Shown: one piece after another, positions 33,186 through 45,400 of the stretch
How positions within the stretch are numbered: position 1 is the stretch's first letter
Layout: each line of letters starts with the position of its first letter
Assembly (NCBI GenBank): GCA_030704615.1
Contig: CM060732.1
Span: 5,206,001 to 5,270,000 of the forward strand
Direction: 5' to 3'
Length of the DNA stretch: 64,000 nt
Source: Takakia lepidozioides
Taxonomy: Eukaryota > Streptophyta > Takakiopsida > Takakiales > Takakiaceae
Program-made: the position numbers and the translations under genes
Notes under the pieces: generated by a model
Told to the model about the DNA's origin: nothing
What the model saw: only the letters and a program-made list of their open reading frames with translations
The model's database searches: none

Positions 33186-33990
33186 CTGTACCTCTGTTTA
33201 CCAACTTTGAAAGTCTCAAGGCTGAGCCAAACGCTCAGGTCCTTTTGGGCCTAGTTATTGGGCAAACCACACACAACAGGTTGATGCTTGTATAAAGGGA
33301 TTTCTAGAGGACATCTGGAAAACCCGGATCAATTGTTTATTCCAAGGTAAGTCTTACTACGGGCGTCGGCCCCTGACAAAGGTAGGTTCTGTCCCTTTGT
33401 GTTCTGCTCAAACTGGGCGTGGAGTCAATGGCCACAAGGCTACGGCAAACAATGTCTCTACAACCAGGCTGTTGAGTTTGCATGTGGACAAGTGCTTCGG
33501 CAATTACCGGAAAATAAGGTGATACCTGCTGCTGCAGAGATAAGATAAAACCTAGTGGGAGCCAATCCCACAAAATGCTACCCTTGGCACTAGACTGAAA
33601 TTTAAACCTGGGGCGGGGAGTCTACCTTTGAACAATAAACAGATGCAAAGTGAAAAAGGGAGATTGTCAATGCCCAATGCGCAGGCGGCTTGAAAACAAT
33701 ATCCAATTTCTCATACAATGCCTATTCCCAATAGAGAGGGACCCTCTTCAGGACCATCAAGAACATAGTCCCTGCGTCTTTGTTCACCAACGTCAAAATC
33801 TCGAGGCTGAGCCTAAAGCCTCGGGGGTCTAATTGATGGGCAACTCACACACAACAGATTCATGGTTGTGTGAAGGGTTTTTTTAAGGGATATATGGAAA
33901 GCTCGAACTATTGTTTTTTCCAAGGTAAGTCCCACTACCGGAGTGAGCCCATCACAAAGGTAGAGTCTGTTCCCTCTTGTTCCTCGTCTC
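33186..33990 (+). mobile_element. Two LINE 3'-end fragments
   Basis: 33186-33460 and 33570-33990 match the C-terminal/3' part of the LINE family at 48.0-55.5 kb: FESLEAEPKA-like coding, CAACAGGTTGATGCTTGT, GGAAAACCCGGATCAATT, CAAGGTAAGTC, and in the first copy GGCCACAAGGCTACGGCAAACAA. The second copy encodes a cysteine-containing CQCPMRRRLENNIQFLIQCL stretch, like the zinc-knuckle end of LINE ORF2. Both are 5'-truncated. Confidence 0.75.
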
Positions 33991-34740
33991 TCTTACCCGT
34001 TTCTGGATACTTTGGCAGTATCATGTCAAAGTCACTCTAACTATCAAAGGTTCACCCAACCAGCTAACTTGCAGAATTCAACATGAAAATTTAGGGCCGG
34101 TTTTGATAAGAGGGAACCCACACTCCATCCCTGCTCCTTCAGCTATCCATGCCTCTGCACAAATCATGCATACATCCTTGCCTTGCTGCTAGCAACATAC
34201 AATGACAGCCTAGAATTCTTCTAGCAAACACCCCAACCATACTTATCAGACTAGTTCCTATGCTGAGTTGCATCTGCTTCCAACAGGCATTCACCTTTTT
34301 GTCTCCATTGTCCCACAATTGACTGGCTCCGGAGAAGTGTTCATTCCAAAGCTTCTCCTCCTCTCTTTTATCTGTTTTTGGATACTCTCCTGCTGCCACA
34401 TCGGCACTAATTTGTCAAATTCATTCCAAATCACCAAAGATCCACTGCAACATATGGCAAATGAAGCTACAACTTGGATGCAGACACCATATTCAATATG
34501 CAAATTTAGGGCCGAGTATGATGAAAGCGCAAAACAGGCTGAAATAGGTACTAATAGGAGGCAGAGATTGATGCACGGCCTGGCAAGACCAAGCTGACTC
34601 TTGCAAGAACCTATTGTGTGTGCTGCTTGTGTCTGTAGTCAGATAATCCATGAGAATCACCACGGTGCATTCGAGCAGGCAGAGATTGAAACACATCTGA
34701 CTCTCCCAAGAACCTTGTCCCGCGCTGCAACCTCGCACGG
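33985..34740 (-). pseudogene. PDF-motif relics (two units)
   Basis: Minus strand: REEEKLWNEHFSGASQLWDN then GDKKVNACW (34285-34365) is exon A; the separator and start of exon B run to about 34130. Farther upstream (34500-34740) lies the other motif type (SDYRHKQHTQ, with repeated TTCTTGxxAGAGTC blocks). 33985-34150 duplicates 32300-32460 almost exactly, showing recent local duplication. Confidence 0.7.
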
Positions 34741-34744
34741 TTAT

Positions 34745-34945
34745 TTTCGGACAGTCCGGGCAGACATTAAAACAAATTCGGGCAATCCGGGCAGACATAA
34801 AAAAAATTGACGACGTACGAAACGTGGCTACGATGACGTGGCTATGAAACGTGGCGACGATGATGTGGCACTATGGCACCCTATTCCTGCTCTACGCTAA
34901 ACTAGCTCTCCTTCGCTTCGCTCCCTTAGGTGGGGCCCGCCGCTG
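34745..34945 (-). repeat. Dispersed repeat, inverted partner of 160-310
   Basis: The reverse complement contains GAGCTAGTTTAGCGTAGAG, ATAGGGTGCCATAGTGCCAC and CATCGTCGCCACGTTTC, matching 160-300. GAATTCGCC lies at the outer end. It borders a PDF-motif relic, as does its partner. Confidence 0.55.
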
Positions 34946-35985
34946 GCGAATTCGCCAACGGGAATGAGCAAAGGTGCATGTGCGCGGGCGTAGTACAACA
35001 GCTTCAGACACGAAGTCGGGTGCACGTTCCAAGAGCTGTTTCTCTCAATGGGAGCAAGTCAGGTGGAGGTGAGAGGAGATCATGTTCCTCCAGTACCTAG
35101 CAGGCGTAGTAGTAGCTCGGGGCTGTGTGTTAGCATTTCGTAGGGGCGAGGGGCGAGAATGACTAGAGAAACTTCCCTACGGAATAAGAAGAAACACAGG
35201 ATTGACCGCAATTTTCACAAAGTGAGAAGGGCCAGACGCCGAGGCAACAAACACAGAGGGAAAGGTCGGGTTGAAAGTCGCCATGACCATTCGGCCAAGC
35301 ACACACTTCTGTCGTATGAGTATTCTAGTGAACAAACATCTTGTAACACATAGGTTTGAGTCTCTATCGGCATGTGCTCCTTGACCAAGCTCCAGCTTAT
35401 AATGTGAGCGGGCGGAGTAGAACTATGGCCCTTTCGGTGAATATGTGCAGCAGGATAGCTGTCACAGAGATGGCCTGCGTCAATCTCCTGAACGCGCAGG
35501 CAGTAGCCATGTCTTTTTGCGGACAATGGGTGGAAGGCCTCACACCATGCACCAGAGTAGATGGCCAGGCTGTGGAGCTGAAATGGGCATCTACCTTGGC
35601 AGTGCTGGGCCCTACACCCTTGCAAGTGATGGCTGTGACGCCTCCCACGAAATCTGAAGGAAGGTAGGGACATGTCACTTCTTGCGTGGGCTCTTGTGCA
35701 TCCAAACTGTGTGCGTCGTAGAGATCGAGTACTAGAGACTGCATCCATTTTGAACACTTTATGGTTAAGCAAGGGCTGTCGAGGAACTCTCTTCCTTGAC
35801 CTCCTTCCATCGGGTCCTTCAGTAGCTCCTGCATATTTCACACTCCTAATGCTTATAGTTTATTTCGAATAAATGAGAGAGATACATAGGCTTATTATGG
35901 GACGCCCATGCTAGCATCCTCAATGATACTCAGACAAGTAGGAAATATGCATGTTCTAAGCGTGTTTTGCATGCAGGCCAAGCAA
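34946..35985. other. Upstream region of the PDF-PPR-DYW copy, nothing recognised
   Basis: Short frames occur on both strands (for example 35215-35841 minus, 208 codons; 35356-35667 plus) without recognisable domains. This is where the transit peptide and promoter of the 36-39.4 kb gene would be expected; I cannot place them. Confidence 0.4.
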
Positions 35986-35989
35986 CACG

Positions 35990-38900
35990 CTAAGAACAGT
36001 TGTGTCTGGAGTTCTTTTCGGATCCTTCTCAGTGGTGGGATATCAAGTTTAATAAGGTGGCACTATCTTTATAACAACCCTGTAAGAGTTTGTCAAGGAG
36101 GACTTGTGGCAGAAGCTTGCATGACAGTGTGTCGCCAACTAGATTCTGTCTCCAGTTCGTTGGTTTTATGAAACTTTTCCTCTTCTTTCGGTAAAAACAG
36201 CAAAAGCTAATCTTTTTACTACTATTACGAGGTTGTTCTTCCTTCTTAGTGGGGTTGAATGTAGATTTTTCATGGTTGTTCCTTCCTAGTTGAAAAGTAC
36301 TTGGAGCCTTGTGGGTGTAGTCTCATTTATGTGATACTTAGGCTGAAACTATGGCTGCTCAGCTGCCCACTAGTGGTTTTGACAGGGAAGTCCAAAATCA
36401 CCATACTTCAGACATGATTGCCTAAAGGAGGCTCTCTGGATTGAGCCTTTGCTGAACCCTCTGTGGGTGAAAGCAAAGGCAACCGGCATGATACAAGGTC
36501 AAGCACAATCTGGTGATGGTCCAGCTCATGGTCGAAGGACAGAGTCCCGTCAAACAAGGGCTGCAGATGAATATGATTATCACCCACAATCAGCCTTGCT
36601 TGAAGCATCAAAAGAGGGAGTCAACAACAACTGTTCTCACACTCGTGGGGATGTGAGGACTCTATGTAAGGCAGGACGTCTGAAGGATGTGCTGCATATT
36701 TTGAACCAAGGAGACATTCAGGTAGATGCCAATACATATATTTGTGTCTTGCAGGAGTGTACCGACATGAAAGGCCTAAGAGAGGGAAAGCAGGTGCATG
36801 CCCACATCACCCGAAGTGGAATCAAGCCAAACATCTTTCTACTAAATACCCTCGTCAACATGTATGCAAAGTGCGGGAGTGTGGAGGATGCACGCCAAGT
36901 GTTTGACAAAATGCCTGAATGAGATATTTGTACATGGAATATAATTCTGGGAGGATATGCAGAACATGGGGGTGGTAGGGAGGCTTTTGAGATGTATGAG
37001 CAAATGCAACGGGAAGTGGTGACACCTGATAGGGTCACATTCATTGGCATTCTGAATGCGTGTGCCAGCCTTGGAGCCCAGAGCAAGGGCAAAGAGGTGC
37101 ATGCTGATATCATCGAAGCTAGAATTGGCCTAGATATCATTCTGGAGACTGCCCTTGCTGCTATGTATGCCAAATGTGGGAGCCTAAGGGATGCACACAT
37201 AGTGTTTGACAGTATGGCCCACCGAAATGTGATATCCTGGAATGTGATGATCACAGGATATTCTCAGCATGGTTGTGGTAGGGAGGCTTCGGGTATTTAT
37301 GAGCAAATGATACAAGAGGGGATGGAGCCCAACAAGGTCACATTCATTTGCGTTCTCCATGCGCGTGCCAGCCTAGGAGCCCTAGAAAAGGGCAAAGAGT
37401 CCATGCTGATATCATCAAAGCTGGAATTGCATCATATATCAATTTGGAGAACGCGCTTGTTACCATGTATGCCAAATGTGGGAGCGTGGTGGATGCACAG
37501 CAAGTGTTTGACAGAATGACACTACGAAATACAGTCTCATGGAGTGCATCGATCGCAGGATATGCACAGCATGGTTATGGTAGGGAGGCTTTGGAGAGCT
37601 ATGAGCAAATGATACGGGATGGCGGGATCCCAGATAAGTTCAAGTTCACTTTCAATGCGCGTGCCAGCTTGGCACCCTGGAAAAGGGTCAGAAGGTCCAT
37701 GCTGACATCATAAAAGCTGGGATTGTTTCAGACATCATTTTGGAGACTGCCCTTGTTAACATGTACGCCAAGTGCAGGAACATGAAGGATGCACTCCAAG
37801 TGTTTGATAAAATGGCTGACCGAGATGTGAGTGCAATGATTGCAGGATATGTTCAGCATGGTTGTGGTATGGAGGCTTTTCAGATCTATGAGCAGATGAC
37901 ACGGGAAGGAGTCACTCCCAACAGGTCACATTCATTTGTGCTCTCAATGCATGTGCCAACCTGGCAGCCCTGAAAAAGGGCAAAGAGGTCCATGCTAACA
38001 TCATTGAAGCTGGAACTCCCTCAAGTATTGTTTTGGAGAATGCCCTTGTAAGCATGTATTTGAAATGTGGAAGCATGAAGAATGCTCGTCAAGTGTTTGA
38101 CCACATGGCTGAACGAGATGTTGTCTCCTGGAGCTCCATGATTACAGGATATGCTCAGCATGAGAGTGGTAGGGGGGCTCTTGAGACCTACGAGCAAATG
38201 ATACAGGAAGGGGTTACTCCCGACATTGTCACATTCACTTGTGTTCTCAATGCATGTGCCAGCCTGGCAGCACTGGGAAGGGGCAAAAAGGTCCATGCAG
38301 ACATTGTCAAAGCTGGCATTCCATCAGATATCATTCTAGAGACTGCCCTTGCTGCCATGTATGCGAAATGCGGGCACATGCTTTGCTTCCATTTCTTCGA
38401 AGGACTACTGGGAGTAGTGAGTTCCTGGAAATACTAGAAGCCCTCCGGGTGCACGTCAAGTGTTTGACAATGGCTGTACGAGATGTCGTCTCTTGGAGTG
38501 TGATCATTGCAGGATATGCTCAACATGGGTGTGCTGTGGAGGCCCTGCAACTATTCGAACAAATGCCAAAGGAATGCCTGAAGCCAGACAGTATTACCTA
38601 TATATGTGTTCTCTCTGCATGTAGCCATGTGGGCCTAGTGGATGAAGGCTATCACTATTTTGATTCCAAAAGTCGAGATCATGGCCTCACTCCTACAGCA
38701 GAACATTTCGGCTGCATGGTGGACCTTCTTGGCCGAGCAGGGCGATCGGGTGAGGCAGAGGACTTCATTACAAAATGCCAACTGAACCAGATGCTTCTGT
38801 GTTGGGGGCCTTGCTTGGTGCCTGCAGAATTCATGGGAACGTGGAGGTTGCTGAACGTGCAGCACAACGCCTTCTGAAGTGGGATTCACAGGATGCTGCA

Positions 38901-39407
38901 ACTTATGTGCTTCTTTTGAACATCTATGCTGCTGCTGGCAGATGGGACGATACAGCGAAGGTGAGAAGAATGATGCAGGACAAGGGTTTCAGGAAGGAAC
39001 CAGGGTGCAGCTGGATTGAGGTGGACAACCAGGTGCATACATTCATTGTAGATGACAAATCGCATCGCCAAATTGATGAATACCATGCTTAGCTGAACTG
39101 GTTGTCTGGGCAGATGAGTGTGGCTGGGTACATGCAGCCTGACACAGGCTGTGTGTTGCCTGATGTGGTGGAGGAAAAAGAATGTTCTCTTCGCCACCAC
39201 AGTGAAAAGTTGGCCATTGCTTTTGGGCTGATCAGCATGCCCTACGGGACGCCTATCCGTGTCATCAAGAATCTTCGGGTGTGTGTTGAATGCCACACAG
39301 CCACCAAGTTCATCTCGAAGATTGTTGGGCGAGATGTTGTTGTACGTGATAGTAACTGCTTTCACCACTTCAAAGATGGAGCTTGCTCTTGTGAGGATTC
39401 CTGGTAA
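35990..39407 (+). pseudogene. PDF-PPR-DYW RNA-editing factor, most complete copy, degraded
   Basis: Exon A encodes EQLCLEFFSDPSQWWDIKFN and ends AAG|GTGGCA at 36056. Exon B begins after GACAG at 36386 in phase with GSPKSPYFRHDCLKEALW, then NPLWVKAK: a split OSB-type PDF motif. About ten PPR units follow (36600-38560), then E motifs (ACSHVGLVDEGYHYF, AEHFGCMVDLLGRAG, VLGALLGACRIHGNVEVAER, GCSWIEVDNQVHTFIVDD) and a DYW domain with [12 protein letters not shown] and [10 protein letters not shown], ending CEDSW-TAA at 39407. Damage: TGA 36920 after MPE (CGA expected), TAG 39090, frameshifts near 37390, 37680, 37930, 38440 and 38790, and about 65 foreign bases near 38375-38440. Intact, it would bind organellar RNA and specify C-to-U editing. 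Confidence 0.88.
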
Positions 39408-42400
39408 AACGAACTGCCTGGATATTCTATCAAACATGAGGGAACTTAGTTGTTGGTATATGGTAATCAAAGAGTAAAGTTGGAAGAATTGATTTGGGGC
39501 AATGCAAGTCCCAGTACTGCAGTTTTCTGTTTGCTGGCCATGGTGATGATCATCATTAAGTATAGTTGTCAAATAGCAACAGTGAGAAGTTTATTTCAGC
39601 TGTCCACAGATGGCAAAACCGTTGGGGTCTGGAATTGGAAGCTGTGACCATAAAAACCTGCTTAGATTTTCACTTTGCATTTTGGCGGGCACTATTTCCT
39701 GGATCCTTCTGCAGCAAGGTGGTCGCGCGGTGGAACCTTGGTGTTCCACCCTCGCACCAACGCCACCGTGGAACCAGCAGTTCCAGCCTGTAGCCACCTT
39801 GGAACCAGGCTTCACAAATTTACTGTAGTAGCCAGCATGAAAGCATTTCGAGCACACTCAGGATGAATAGATGTTTGATTGCAATCGCCAAAATACCAAG
39901 AATCGAAGTTGGGGAGTAAATTTCAGCTGGTTTCTAGTTTCTGCGGAAAGAACCTGTGTGCAGACTTTCCGCTGGTTACCACACCCTTACACAGCGGAAG
40001 GTCCTTGGGCAGAAACTTTCTGCTTTGCTAAACACCCCCAACCCCAACCGTAGTATGCACGGCAAATTTTGATGGTTTCGAGTGTTTAGTAGAGGAGAGA
40101 GGAATGATGTGCATTCACAACTTACAAACTGGAAGGCATGGAATATGATGCTTGAATCAGTACTGTAGCGCGTATACTCTTTCCGGAAGAAGAAGAAAGA
40201 CTAGATATGAGATCTCTTAAGCAACCACCCCGATAAAATGGACAAGTAAAGGGGAAAAATGACCTTATCACACGTTCAAGTGATGGGTGCTATAATATGT
40301 TTGACGCTGGGCCAGTGCTTTGTAGATGGATTTCGAACCAAGTGATGCTGAAAGGAGTCGTGGTGAGATCACAGAACCACCTCGTCAAGAGTTTCTCCAT
40401 TCTCATTACGCTGCACACACCTCTTCATTGTTGTGCTATAGTCTGCTCCTCTGCTTTGGAAAACACACCAAAATCCAAATGCTCAACTCACCAGCCTTGC
40501 TAGTATACCATGAACTCCTTGTGTCAAATTGAGAGCAACACATACATATCCAAAATTGGCCATGTTACCCCACCCTATCATGACATTCAAACCTCCTTCA
40601 AAAGAGGGTTGTCAGCAGGGTGCAGCCTGCTGGTCATGTTCCCGCATATAAAAGCTTTGCTAAACTTTCTCGAACCATGGTGAGTCAAGTTTATATCAAA
40701 GAGACTGCACTTTGCTTGTGGCACATGTGACACATGTTGATTAGATCGTGCTGTAGAACTGGCACTTCATTTATTGAAAATTTCATGCCGCCATATCCTA
40801 GTTTCCGCTCTGTGTAATCGCTGAATCACACCGATCAGGCAGTGGGGTCCTCTTGCACACAGCCAGGCAACTCAGGCTTAGCTCCATGAATTTGTCCAGT
40901 GGCTTGCCAAATCAAATTCTTACTTTCCTTCAGTTTGGAAATTTCTGTGGCCCTTTTTTCTCCAACAACCCCAATAGCCTATATAGCCAATAGCCCATCT
41001 CGCACGTTACATTATGATGGGTAGGTATTCTGCAGTTGATGAAACCCTGTAAAGCTTTATTTACAAACTGACATGAGGTAACTGTACAAAGGATGGAAAG
41101 TTCCCATAGCAAGGGAAGAGTTAACATAAGGAAATGAAAAAGAAAGCGTAGCAAGCGAACCAAACCAAATGATCATCCCATTCTGCAGTTGGAATTCAAA
41201 TACTGATGAAATTAAAAAAAGCACTTTATCCTGGGCCCTACCTCGTGGACGAAAACATAAACGGCTGAAGGTGAAGGACAACGCGATCAGACAAGATATG
41301 GAAAACGTCGAGAGAGAGAGAACGAGAATACCTGTATTGTTTGAGTCTAGAGAGAGGGCGTACATATATATCCACTGATATAGAAGCTGAACGCGGCGAC
41401 AGATCTTCTCTATTACACTCAAGGTAAGTGTTCTTCTCTCTGCCTTCCCTCCTTTTGAGTCCCTGAATGGCTGCTGAGATTTGGGGTGGCCGACAGCCTC
41501 AAGGTTCATCTGCGTCAGGCTTTGTGCGTGACTCGGATCACCACCTCTAGTACCTGGTGCGCAAGATCTTACTAGTCTTGATGACGATCCATATCCGTTT
41601 CTGTTTCGATAAGGGTTGGGTAGTGAATTTTGGAATGTGAGGCATGGGGCATTGAGGCTTGAAGGGTGCCCACCTGCTTAGGCTGTCATGGGATGAGCGT
41701 TTTGTTTGTGTTGGTGGGTTTTCTTACGTTTTGGGTTAGCGTAGTGGGGACATTCCAGGTAAGTAAGTGAATGACCAGGGATTCGGTTTTCGATCATGGA
41801 TGTTTGGTCTCTTTTTTCTTCTGTCGTAAAGTGAACCCAGCTGATTTCTGTTGTCCAGATCGATTTGAAGTATGAAACTGGAAGCTGACTCCCCGCTTCT
41901 ATCATTGTTCAGGTCACTTGTCTGGACACTTTACGAGCGTGTCAAGGATTTCCGGGAACGACAAGTATACACGCATAGCTTCGATTCTGAACAGGGAGCG
42001 CACCCCTTTGATTTGCAGATTGGGAGGCATTAGGTGAATTCAAGGGGGTTTCGTGAGGAATTGAGGACTGCTCATCTGGAAATGGAGAACGATGAAGAGT
42101 AGCGTGTAGCTCCCCTCTGACCTACATAGAAGAAGAACGATTCTATTCTACACGAACATTGACATTTAGCTACTAGCATATTTCCTTTCGGGAAAATAGG
42201 GACTGATGCGACTCCTGACGAGCAGTAGTGATCCGCCTTTGTTCTTAAGGGGATGTGAGACTTGACTTGACTGCAGTAGGAGGCAAGCATGGTTAGAAGG
42301 GTGGGTAAGGTGGGACAGAAGATAGCTGGTAGAAACAGGACAGATGTGAACTGGATTGCAACAAACAGGCTGCAGACGGAAACCAGTCGATCTACTGAAC

Positions 42401-42456
42401 ATGATCAACGAGGCATTCCCAATTCAATCGCAGGGTAGCTCAATGGGAATGTAGCA
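39408..42456. other. Intergenic region before the GRV2/RME-8-like gene
   Basis: No gene is recognised. A possible 5' exon lies at about 41467-41556 (ATGGCTGCTGAGATTTGGGG...), but it contains an in-frame TAG and cannot be confirmed. GAGAGAGAGA/CT-rich stretches occur at 41310-41330 and 41430-41455, a composition common in plant promoters and 5' leaders. Confidence 0.4.
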
Positions 42457-45400
42457 CAGATCTTGCTTTGGTTATGGATTACGAAGTGTTCCTGGTTAGG
42501 CCGCCCGGGATATCATCAATAAGTGGTCGGCCTGCCCGAGGAGTGATCCGCTTTCTTCAAATACTTGAAAATGGGATTTCTATTTTTCCGGCTGCTCTCA
42601 ATGCCCAGGTCGTCAAGCACAGCTTTGAGAATATTGTGAAAGTGACAGCCTCAAATGATGACGCCACGGAGCTGTCCTTGGAGATTATGGACACTGGCGG
42701 GCAAGGGTATAGCTCCGACACCCTTCGTCTTTGCTGCGATTCACGATCTGCCCTTCTCACTGCGCTTCTGAATCGGCACGACGATGTCAACGGCATCGGT
42801 GAGTGCTCATTCTTTCTATCATCTGACCAAATTTGGCAAAGAATGCAAGCTTCTAGATCCTTGAAGATACTGAGTGGCTTGGTTTGTTTCACAACTCTAT
42901 TTGACATGCAAAAGCATTGGCATTAAAAAGCGCTCCAATCCATCTCGGAAACTAAATTTTGAGTAAATAGAGAAGCACTTGGGTGGTACTGGTTAAAGCG
43001 GCCCAATAGAATGGTTGGTGTATCCATGCGGCCCATAGTGCCCTGCCTTTTAAGGAAGAATTTTAGTAGAGATCATCATGAGCCCAGCTTTTGTTCTGCT
43101 GCTTGGTCTTACACGGGGCATTGCAAGTTCTCTCCCTGTAGCTTTGACGGATAAAGCCCTTATGATACCTAGATTCTACCAGGATCAGGCAATGGATCAT
43201 TGATGAAATGACAACAGGGGGAGGAGTGCCCTTTACTGGCCACATGAATGAAGTAAGACAGCTACCCACTCTGGGTTTACCTGGAATCTTGTGTGTGTCT
43301 ATTGTGGGATCCATATGTGGGTTGCAAGGCAGGTTAAACTAATGTACCTTGGGAACTGCTGATCTCTAGTTGTTGCATGGGTGACTTGGTACTCTTCTTT
43401 GCCAATCATAATTGTTGGATGTGGGGTCTTGTGCTCTCACTTGTGAAAATCACCATTCGTCGGTCGAAGACTTGTCACAAGAAGTTCCACAAACACTTCT
43501 GGCATTTTTGGAGCTTCTCCCACTTCTCACATGGTCTTTTCCCTGACATAGTGTCCATGCTGGACCACAGATTGCTATGCTGGGATCTTCGTTGTTGGGC
43601 CCCTTGATTCACTTGATGGCTCAGACTTATAAAGCCTGAAATAAGTTTAATTCAGAGCCGTGGCTACCTCCAGAAATCTCACATGACCCACTTTTCAATG
43701 GCTACATTATCAGGCACAGATTTTTCTTTGAAGAAACACAGCAACCAGCGAGGAGGGTTGACAGACACAGTGCTGCGCGTGCGAAGTGCTTCACTTGTGA
43801 AAATGGTCAACACTGGACATCGACAAGAGTGGCGCCGGGTGAGTTTTTCTCCACCCACAAAAACATATATGGTGCCCTTTTTCTGTATCTAAAACTTAAC
43901 AAGGATCTTTCTGGTACACGGTAGTTTGCAGTATTGGACTTTCTTAATTGTTATACACACCATGTGATAAAGGAAGGGGGGAGGGGGGAGGAGGTATTCG
44001 GGTGGGTGATACTACCGCTTATTTCTTCTCACGCCAAAAGTTCTCACGAATCCAGCTCTTGATTGTGATTCTAAGCTTGCATGGTAAGGGTATATATTGG
44101 AATACTTCTGCTGGTTCCTGATTAATAGAAAAATGGATGTTGGCAGGTAGAGGTGGCGAAGAAAGACAATTTCCAGGACATTGTGAAATTGGAAACGCTT
44201 AGTGACGATGAGCATATTGTGCTGATCTATGTCAAATCCAGAGTCGTGAGGCTATCACTCAAAGATTCGCTACCATTCCTGCTTGCCATCCAACGAAATA
44301 TGAAGGTGGGTTTGTCATAAAGTAACTGTTTCAGCTTGGCAAAGATTTCAAAACCACAACTCTGGTTCACTTCCAACCAAAACCCTTCATAGTCACTTGG
44401 GAGTTCAATCTCTTGTGGGAATGGAATTGACATAAAGAAAGGGATCCTGAGGCTCAGCCTGAGACACATGAGGTAGCTGCTGTGCATGTTGGCTTTTGTG
44501 ACAAAGTCTTCGCTGGTGTTTTTTCAGTCCGAGGTTTATTGCACCGTATTGCAGATGTACTTGAAACGGGACATTGACATTGAGAAGATCACGACATCTG
44601 TCATGGTTGAAAATATTGCAGCTTATCTAAGAAAAGTGGTAAGCATCCGTGAGTGACAGCAGGCTGGTCAGTTTTCTCCCGAATGGTTAGCAAAGGATTT
44701 GTCCCGCGGCTTTCTATTGATTAGGAAGGCATTAGGATGTGCTGGACAGAGTTGTGTTCAGGCTTCTTGATTGAGGGTTTTATCATTGGAGTCAGACATA
44801 GAGAGGAGAGGGAGAGTTTTAGAGGAAGAGAGGTGTTTGCATAACCAAGTGTGGTTTGTTATCACAGGACATGTTTAGATGTCTTTCAGGGTAAATGGCA
44901 TCACTCTTGCTAGATATTGTTGTACTTCAGGAGGATGAGAGGTCAAATGCAACTGGAAATTGCTGCACTTTACACCACCATTGCTTGTTACACTGCTGAT
45001 TATGTCTGTATACAATAGATATATTTATTAGACGTGACTTGCCTATCCTTTTGGCTGTTTCCTGGCAACAGACATGGCTTTGGACACTACAGCCTCTAAG
45101 TCAGATTTTATCCAGCAGGGTCAAGACTTGCGGACTTAGATTCAGATCCTCGAAAATCTCTTCTACCCTCTTCTGCCAGGACTTTGCCAGTTTGACAGGG
45201 CGATCAAGATATAGAGTCAATTAACTTACGACCTCTGACATTAGTCATATGTTGCAGCTGATCCCACCGAGCAGAGGGGAGAGGGTACATCCTTGAGCTA
45301 CACCCTTGGTCTCTTGTCAAAGAGTTAGACTTCTGTCCATTAACAGTGACACAGCTTTTGGTGAGAGCATACAAGTTATGGACCACTCTACACATCTTTC

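Noticed and set aside
36920-36922. Repair of TGA by U-to-C RNA editing
   Set aside because: U-to-C editing is known in organelles of some seedless plants, not for nuclear transcripts. The gene also carries frameshifts that editing could not fix.
41057-41509. 150-codon minus-strand frame with hydrophobic stretch
   Set aside because: No recognisable family; it overlaps CT/GA-rich sequence upstream of the GRV2-like gene that looks like a leader or promoter.
41467-41556. Candidate first exon of the GRV2-like gene
   Set aside because: In-frame TAG after DHHL, and no phase-compatible join to 42457 could be shown. Kept only as a possibility in the intergenic entry.
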